From assembly GCA_029861655.1 (NCBI GenBank), contig JAOTZA010000074.1, positions 1-12,007 on the forward strand: DNA of 12,007 nucleotides, in the 5' to 3' direction. Both the position numbers and the translations under genes were made by a program. Source of the stretch: Acidobacteriota bacterium (lineage in GTDB: Bacteria; Acidobacteriota; Thermoanaerobaculia; Multivoradales; JAHEKO01). Of this stretch, positions 7,249 through 12,007 are shown one piece after another (position 1 is the stretch's first letter; every line of letters starts with the position of its first letter). The notes under the pieces were generated by a model. That model did no database searches. It worked only from the letters and a program-made list of their open reading frames with translations, and was not told where the DNA came from.

Positions 7249-8196
7249 TCAGAGCTCGATCGGCGAGTCAAGGTCCGATGTCTCGCTCAGCACGACGCGA
7301 TTGCGGCCTTGACCCTTGGCGAGGTAGAGGGCCTTGTCGGCCCGAGCGACGAGATCCGTGACGGTCTCGCCCGAGGGATTGGAGGTGGTGGCGACACCGA
7401 TGCTGACGGTGATTGGCAACGAGATCTCGTCTAGTTGGATCGGGCTGCGCTCGATGCTTTGGCGGCAACGCTCGGCGGCTAAGTAAGCGCCTTCGCTGTC
7501 AGCATTGACGAGAATCATGCCAAATTCCTCACCACCATAACGGCCGAGGGAGTCGTGCTCACGCAGGGACTTGCGAAGGCGGGCGACGATGGCGAGCAGG
7601 GTCTGGTCGCCCACCTGATGGCCATGAGTGTCGTTGACCTTCTTGAAATAATCGACATCGACCATTCCCAGAGCGACAGGAGCTTCGTGACGGTCGGCGC
7701 GGCTCAGCTCCTTCTTAAGCGTCTCGAGAAAGTGATGATGGTTGGCGAGACCAGTCAACGAATCGAGGCGAGCAAGGCGGCCAAGCTCTTCATTCTTTAT
7801 CCGCAGCTGATCCTGCAGGTCCTTGATCTTGAGATGGATCTTGGCCCGCGCAATAAGCTCCTCGTCATGGAATGGTTTGACGAGGTAGTCCGAAGCCCCC
7901 GCATCGAGGCAACGGATCTTGGATTCGAGCGCCTGATCACTGGTTAGCATGATGACTGGAACCGCATCGTGAGAGGGCGACTCATTCTTTTGAGACAAGA
8001 ACTCGAAACCGTCTACCCGCGACATGACGACGTCACAGACGACCAGATCGACCGGCACTCGGCGCAGAACGTCGAGTCCTTTCTGGCCGTCTTCGGCGAC
8101 CAGGACATCGCGACAAATCCCGCTTTTCTGCAGGACGTTCCCCAGGTACTTGCGCACCAGTGCGGAGTCGTCGATGACCAGGATCAGGGGTTTCAT
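7249..8196 (-). CDS. REC-GGDEF diguanylate cyclase response regulator
   Basis: This 315-residue protein makes c-di-GMP from two GTP. The receiver domain (1-122) has D9-D10, phosphoacceptor D55 (VVCDVVM), T85 and K107 in LVKPF, all the conserved acidic-pocket residues. A charged helical linker (about 118-142) resembles the coiled coil of WspR-like cyclases. The GGDEF domain starts at DSLTGL (145-150). It has the metal ligand D180 (VDVDYFK), NDTHGHQVGD (188-197) and the active-site signature GGEEF (221-225). The allosteric I-site RxxD is present as R212-D215, exactly five residues before GGEEF, so product inhibition is expected. No sensor kinase is in the window. The minus-strand ATG at 8196 has GGAG 10 nt upstream. 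A PilZ gene follows 4 nt after its stop, so signal producer and effector are probably co-translated. Confidence 0.95.
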   Translation of the reverse strand: MKPLILVIDDSALVRKYLGNVLQKSGICRDVLVAEDGQKGLDVLRRVPVDLVVCDVVMSRVDGFEFLSQKNESPSHDAVPVIMLTSDQALESKIRCLDAGASDYLVKPFHDEELIARAKIHLKIKDLQDQLRIKNEELGRLARLDSLTGLANHHHFLETLKKELSRADRHEAPVALGMVDVDYFKKVNDTHGHQVGDQTLLAIVARLRKSLREHDSLGRYGGEEFGMILVNADSEGAYLAAERCRQSIERSPIQLDEISLPITVSIGVATTSNPSGETVTDLVARADKALYLAKGQGRNRVVLSETSDLDSPIEL

Positions 8197-8376
8197 AAAG
8201 CTCTCGCTCCAACAGCAGGCAACAGACCGTCGCCAATCGCTTGGCCGCGATGCCGTTGATCTCGAATCGGGTGCCCCAGTGGAGCGGGCCCGAACCCTCC
8301 TCGACAGGTATCCTAACCCGTGAGTCGATAGTGGCTGAAGGATCGGCCCCGTGTCCAGGGCTCAGACCCGAGGGGT

Positions 8377-8391
8377 GCATCCGATGGATGC
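8377..8391. repeat. Inverted repeat GCATCC-gat-GGATGC
   Basis: Two perfect 6-bp arms separated by 3 bp lie about 180 bp upstream of the cyclase start and 68 bp upstream of the small plus-strand ORF. The size suits a dimeric operator, but short repeats of this kind also occur by chance. Confidence 0.35.
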
Positions 8392-8447
8392 CGGCCACGT
8401 ATGAGCCGCGGATACCTTGTCCGCCGGTTGTCAGCTCTCTCGGCCCC

Positions 8448-8452
8448 AGGAG
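8448..8452 (+). promoter_or_regulatory. Strong Shine-Dalgarno AGGAG for the small ORF
   Basis: AGGAG is separated by 6 nt from the ATG at 8459. It is one of the best ribosome-binding sites in the window. It favours this ATG over an in-frame TTG at 8417, which has no comparable site. Confidence 0.5.
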
Positions 8453-8458
8453 TCAGGC

Positions 8459-8605
8459 ATGACAACCGAGGTCCACCGCATGATGGAACAGAGTTTCTTT
8501 CCCGCTTGTTTGACGATCTTGGTGGTTATGGTGCTTACTGGCTCCTTGAAAGAAGAGCCTTCCGGCCCTCTGTTCCATCGTGGTCGCATGTTGAGCAGCC
8601 TTTAG
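8459..8605 (+). CDS. Small single-helix membrane protein, 48 aa (putative)
   Basis: The predicted peptide starts MTTEVHRMMEQS, followed by one hydrophobic stretch of about 18 residues (FFPACLTILVVMVLTGSL, residues 13-30) and a polar tail with several basic residues, ending RMLSSL. The ribosome site AGGAG sits 6 nt before ATG. The ORF lies on the strand opposite to both flanking c-di-GMP genes and overlaps neither. I recognise no family. A regulatory small membrane protein is possible, but an ORF of 48 codons can arise by chance in GC-rich DNA. The ribosome site and the clean transmembrane segment are the only support. Confidence 0.4.
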   Translation: MTTEVHRMMEQSFFPACLTILVVMVLTGSLKEEPSGPLFHRGRMLSSL

Positions 8606-8635
8606 GAGGCATCCTAGCGCGACCCGTCAGGGTTC

Positions 8636-9358
8636 TCAGGAGCTGATCTGGAGAGCGGATCGAGCGTCGTCGAGGTGCGTACGGACAAAGCCGCCGAGGC
8701 GTTCGCTTCCGTCACCGTCGAGGCCGAGAAACCTCACCCCGATGCCGTTGACGTCTTCGCAGTCGACATCGGTATGGCGAACCACTTCACCGCGTCCGTG
8801 AACCGGCTCTTCATCATGCGGCAACTGTACGGTAAATGGCAGCACCGAAGCCACCGGCAAAACGCGGGAGGTGCGAAGGAGCATGCCACTCGGGGAGATG
8901 TTCTCGGTCTGCCAGGCGCGCTCGATCCGCGTTGCGTCGACAACCATCTCGACTTTTACCAGCAGGTGGGCCGAGGCCCGGTCGCTGATCGAGAGCGCCA
9001 TCGATACGTTGCGCAGAACTTCGCGGAGACTCGTGCAGTTGGTGACACCCTCGTCGTGATCCCTTGTCCAACGCTCAAGGGCGCGAAGGTGGAGAGGTCG
9101 GGTATGGATCGCGACCGGGGTCGTAGCCGAAGCTGACTGTGGTCTGCGGAGTCGTTCCAGAAAGTCGGCGATGTTGAGACCCGAGAGCGGGAACTCGGTC
9201 ACGATGAGATCGAAGGGTTTTCGAAAGGCCCGGCTCAGAGCCGCTTCGCCGTCGACGACACGCTCGTTCCCAGCGCCACCGATCGCGAGCAGGCGATCGA
9301 GTTGATCCAAGACCCGTTGGTTGGCGGTCGCCGTGAGGACTCGTGGTTTGGTTTTCAT
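8636..9358 (-). CDS. Receiver-like (Glu at phospho-site) and divergent PilZ protein
   Basis: This 240-residue protein is a paralogue of the PilZ protein at 6552-7244, with the same layout. Residues 1-120 resemble a receiver, but the phosphoacceptor position is Glu55 (LIVTEFPLSG), a change that can imitate the phosphorylated state. The acidic pair and the conserved Lys are absent. Residues about 125-235 form a PilZ barrel: NISPSG (153-158) satisfies D/NxSxxG, the GIGVRF strand is present, and the tail (SERLGGFV) matches the paralogue's ERLRGYI. The RxxxR position reads HLLVK (H131, K135), so c-di-GMP affinity may be weak or absent. I see no clear ribosome site before the ATG. It is transcribed toward the cyclase, with a 439-bp gap between them, and is divergent from the gene at 9488. 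Its role is probably a c-di-GMP-linked or phospho-independent adaptor. Confidence 0.8.
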   Translation of the reverse strand: MKTKPRVLTATANQRVLDQLDRLLAIGGAGNERVVDGEAALSRAFRKPFDLIVTEFPLSGLNIADFLERLRRPQSASATTPVAIHTRPLHLRALERWTRDHDEGVTNCTSLREVLRNVSMALSISDRASAHLLVKVEMVVDATRIERAWQTENISPSGMLLRTSRVLPVASVLPFTVQLPHDEEPVHGRGEVVRHTDVDCEDVNGIGVRFLGLDGDGSERLGGFVRTHLDDARSALQISS

Positions 9359-9371
9359 GTCGTTTCGGACG

Positions 9372-9383
9372 TAGATCGATCTA
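9372..9383. promoter_or_regulatory. 12-bp perfect palindrome in the divergent promoter region
   Basis: TAGATCGATCTA lies 13 bp upstream of the minus-strand PilZ start codon, in the 129-bp space between divergent genes. Its location fits an operator that could block expression of that gene. A 12-bp palindrome is expected a few times by chance in 12 kb, so support is mainly positional. Confidence 0.3.
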
Positions 9384-9452
9384 GCGAGTCCATTTTCGCC
9401 GGTCTCTCAGGCGCGGCCTATGAGGAACTTCACTTTCAGAGCAACTAACCGG

Positions 9453-9479
9453 TTGTCTATGCCTTTTCACCGATACAAT
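9453..9479 (+). promoter_or_regulatory. Candidate promoter for the hydrolase gene
   Basis: TTGTCT (9453-9458) and TACAAT (9474-9479) resemble -35 and -10 boxes, with a short 15-bp spacer. Transcription would start at about 9486, practically on the TTG start codon at 9488, implying a leaderless mRNA. That would fit the lack of a clear Shine-Dalgarno site. Confidence 0.35.
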
Positions 9480-9487
9480 GGCTGGGC

Positions 9488-10237
9488 TTGAAGATCCGTG
9501 TCCTCAGCTACAACATCCACCGGGCGATCGGCGTCGATCGGAGATTTCGGCCGCAGCGGATCGTGGACGTGATCGCCCATCACGAGCCGGACATCGTTCT
9601 TCTCCAGGAGGTAGACGAGGGAGTTCCGCGGTCCCGAGAGATGGATCTGGCCCTCGAGCTGGCACTCGAAGCCGACTATCCTTTCTATGCGGTGGGGCAC
9701 AACGTGAGTCTGCGCAAGGGGCGCTACGGTAACGCGACCCTAAGTCGCTTCCCGATCCTACGGGAGCGCAACATCGATTTGACCATCGGACGCAAAAAGC
9801 GCCGCGGTTGCCAGCATACGACGGTCAGACTCGAGAAGCGAGCGGGGCATCCGCATCAGTTGGAGGTATTCAATCTCCACTTGGGTCTTTCGGCGCTTGA
9901 GCGCCGCCAACAGATCGGTTTACTGGCGAGCTCGCCGGAGTTTGCGCCTCTCGATCACAGCCGCGCGTGCTTGGTGGGGGGTGACTTCAATGACTGGCGG
10001 TCCTTACTTCGACCCTTTTTTGTCGATGCGCTCGAATTTCGCAGCGCCACGGAACGCGCAAAGGGGGCGCGGATGGCGGCGATCGAGACCTACCCGTCGT
10101 TTTCTCCCAGGGGAGGTCTGGATCGGGTGTACTACAGAGGACCGCTGAGGCTCTTGGCCGCGCGTCGCTGCCGGCTCAAGGTGTCCAAGGTGGCAAGCGA
10201 TCATTTGCCGATCGTAGTCGATTTCGAACTTCGGTAG
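9488..10237 (+). CDS. Endonuclease/exonuclease/phosphatase (EEP) family hydrolase
   Basis: This 249-residue protein has a complete EEP active site: N9 and H11 (SYNIHRAIG), E41 (VLLQEVD), RYGNATLSRFPI (79-90), H131 (FNLHLG), D166 and N168 (GGDFND), D212 (GLDRVY) and the closing S237-D238-H239. These are the residues for Mg-dependent phosphodiester or phosphomonoester cleavage. The NIHRAIG and LQEVD wording resembles the YbhP-like branch found near lipid-phosphate genes, though substrates in this family range from DNA to phospholipids. There is no signal peptide. The frame has no ATG before the conserved strand: after an in-frame stop at 9446 the only candidates are CTG 9482 and TTG 9488. TTG is chosen because it leads directly into the KIRVLSYN strand. 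Confidence 0.88.
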   Translation: MKIRVLSYNIHRAIGVDRRFRPQRIVDVIAHHEPDIVLLQEVDEGVPRSREMDLALELALEADYPFYAVGHNVSLRKGRYGNATLSRFPILRERNIDLTIGRKKRRGCQHTTVRLEKRAGHPHQLEVFNLHLGLSALERRQQIGLLASSPEFAPLDHSRACLVGGDFNDWRSLLRPFFVDALEFRSATERAKGARMAAIETYPSFSPRGGLDRVYYRGPLRLLAARRCRLKVSKVASDHLPIVVDFELR

Positions 10238-10327
10238 GGGGGGTTGGACCGGTCGGCGCTCGACGTTCACCGATCTGACACCCCCTAAGGGGATCGCCTC
10301 GGTAGAGAGTCGCGATAACCTCAAAGG

Positions 10328-10612
10328 ATGTGCCGAAACATCCGTCCCCTATTCAACTTCGAGCCGCCCGCAACCAACGATGAGCTGCGCGACGCCGCTT
10401 TGCAGTACGTCCGCAAGATCACTGGCATGCGGGCTCCGTCAAAGGTCAACGAGGAGAGTTTCGAGAAGGCGGTCGACGAGATTGCGGGCGCCAGCCGGCG
10501 GTTGGTCGATTCGCTGGTGACAAGGGCACCGGCGCGGAACCGCGAGGAGGAGGGCGCCAAGGCCCGTGAGCGCTGGCAAAAACGAGCGGTGCGGATCACC
10601 GCGGCCGGTTGA
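10328..10612 (+). CDS. DUF2277 family protein
   Basis: This 94-residue protein is close to the usual length of the family. The hallmark N-terminus MCRNIRPLFNFEPPAT, then ALQYVRKITGMRAPSKVNEE and the alternating charged helix near the end (REEEGAKARERW) are characteristic of DUF2277. It is small, soluble and probably helical, with an N-terminal Cys2 that could bind metal or be modified (inference). No function is established for the family to my knowledge. AAAGG touches the ATG and is too close to act as a ribosome site. GATAAC at 10313-10318 could be a weak -10 for a near-leaderless message. The acyl-CoA synthetase frame begins about 31 nt after its stop. Confidence 0.88.
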   Translation: MCRNIRPLFNFEPPATNDELRDAALQYVRKITGMRAPSKVNEESFEKAVDEIAGASRRLVDSLVTRAPARNREEEGAKARERWQKRAVRITAAG

Positions 10613-10643
10613 GCTCCACCACGGCTGCTACATTGGGGGGCCT

Positions 10644-12007
<1,364 letters not shown>

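Larger units (their letters stand above)
8197..8635. other. 439-bp gap between cyclase and second PilZ gene
   Basis: This is the only long stretch without a large gene. It should contain the cyclase promoter (minus strand), but I found no convincing -35/-10 pair. I searched both strands by eye for the conserved core of a class I c-di-GMP riboswitch and for a tRNA T-arm and found neither. Contents I can support are an inverted repeat at 8377-8391 and a short plus-strand ORF with a strong ribosome-binding site at 8459-8605. A short hairpin TAGGA-GGCA-TCCTA (8603-8616) overlaps the stop of that ORF. Confidence 0.6.

Noticed and set aside
7555..7947. Plus-strand 130-codon frame with Leu/Ile-rich stretches
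   Set aside because: Antisense to the GGDEF domain; the hydrophobic look comes from the complement of conserved codons.
8033..8398. Minus-strand frame entering the cyclase gene from the upstream gap
   Set aside because: It runs out of frame into the cyclase coding sequence, becomes Arg/Pro-rich and has no ribosome site.
8197..8460. Possible c-di-GMP riboswitch upstream of the cyclase
   Set aside because: I looked on both strands for the conserved class I core and found no match; no tRNA-like T-arm was convincing either.
10237..10292. G-run (10237-10243) and CCCC-TAA-GGGG stem (10282-10292) as terminator or G-quadruplex
   Set aside because: The stem is only 4 bp with no T-tract, and only one long G-run is present, so neither call is supported beyond chance.

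Overview
The window looks like chromosomal DNA of a GC-rich bacterium, most likely a member of Acidobacteriota (inference). The main pointer is the long minus-strand protein at 2384-5443. It matches the 'VWFA-related' family (TIGR03436-like), which is known mainly from Acidobacteriota. Other features of the same flavour are an alkaline-phosphatase-type enzyme fused to TPRs, a regulatory-like beta-domain fused to TPRs, and several non-ATG starts. I saw no mobile element, CRISPR array, tRNA or rRNA.

Region 1 (1-2371, plus strand): the 3' part of an AlkP-superfamily phosphodiesterase with a C-terminal TPR region, then a secreted TPR protein. The 105 bp between them hold alternative GC-rich hairpins and four CGATCGC heptamers. 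Region 2 (2384-6424, minus strand): a two-gene unit. A membrane-anchored regulatory-like/TPR protein is followed 29 bp later by the 1019-residue exported VWFA-related protein. Regions 1 and 2 converge at about 2380, where two GC-rich hairpins lie side by side.

Region 3 (6552-9358, minus strand): a cyclic-di-GMP group. A REC-GGDEF diguanylate cyclase with intact active site and I-site is followed at once by a protein with a receiver-like domain lacking the phosphoacceptor and a canonical PilZ domain. A second, paralogous receiver-like/PilZ protein lies upstream, with Glu at the phosphoacceptor position and an altered RxxxR motif. The 439-bp gap between this second protein and the cyclase holds an apparent small one-helix membrane-protein ORF on the plus strand with a very good Shine-Dalgarno site. 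This group is the best candidate for unusual biology here: one cyclase paired with two effectors that look tuned differently for c-di-GMP.

Region 4 (9488-12007, plus strand, divergent from region 3): an endonuclease/exonuclease/phosphatase-family hydrolase, a small DUF2277 protein, and a long-chain acyl-CoA synthetase cut by the window edge. No gene was found that amounts to a clearly undescribed system. The findings are mostly fine-structure observations that can be tested.
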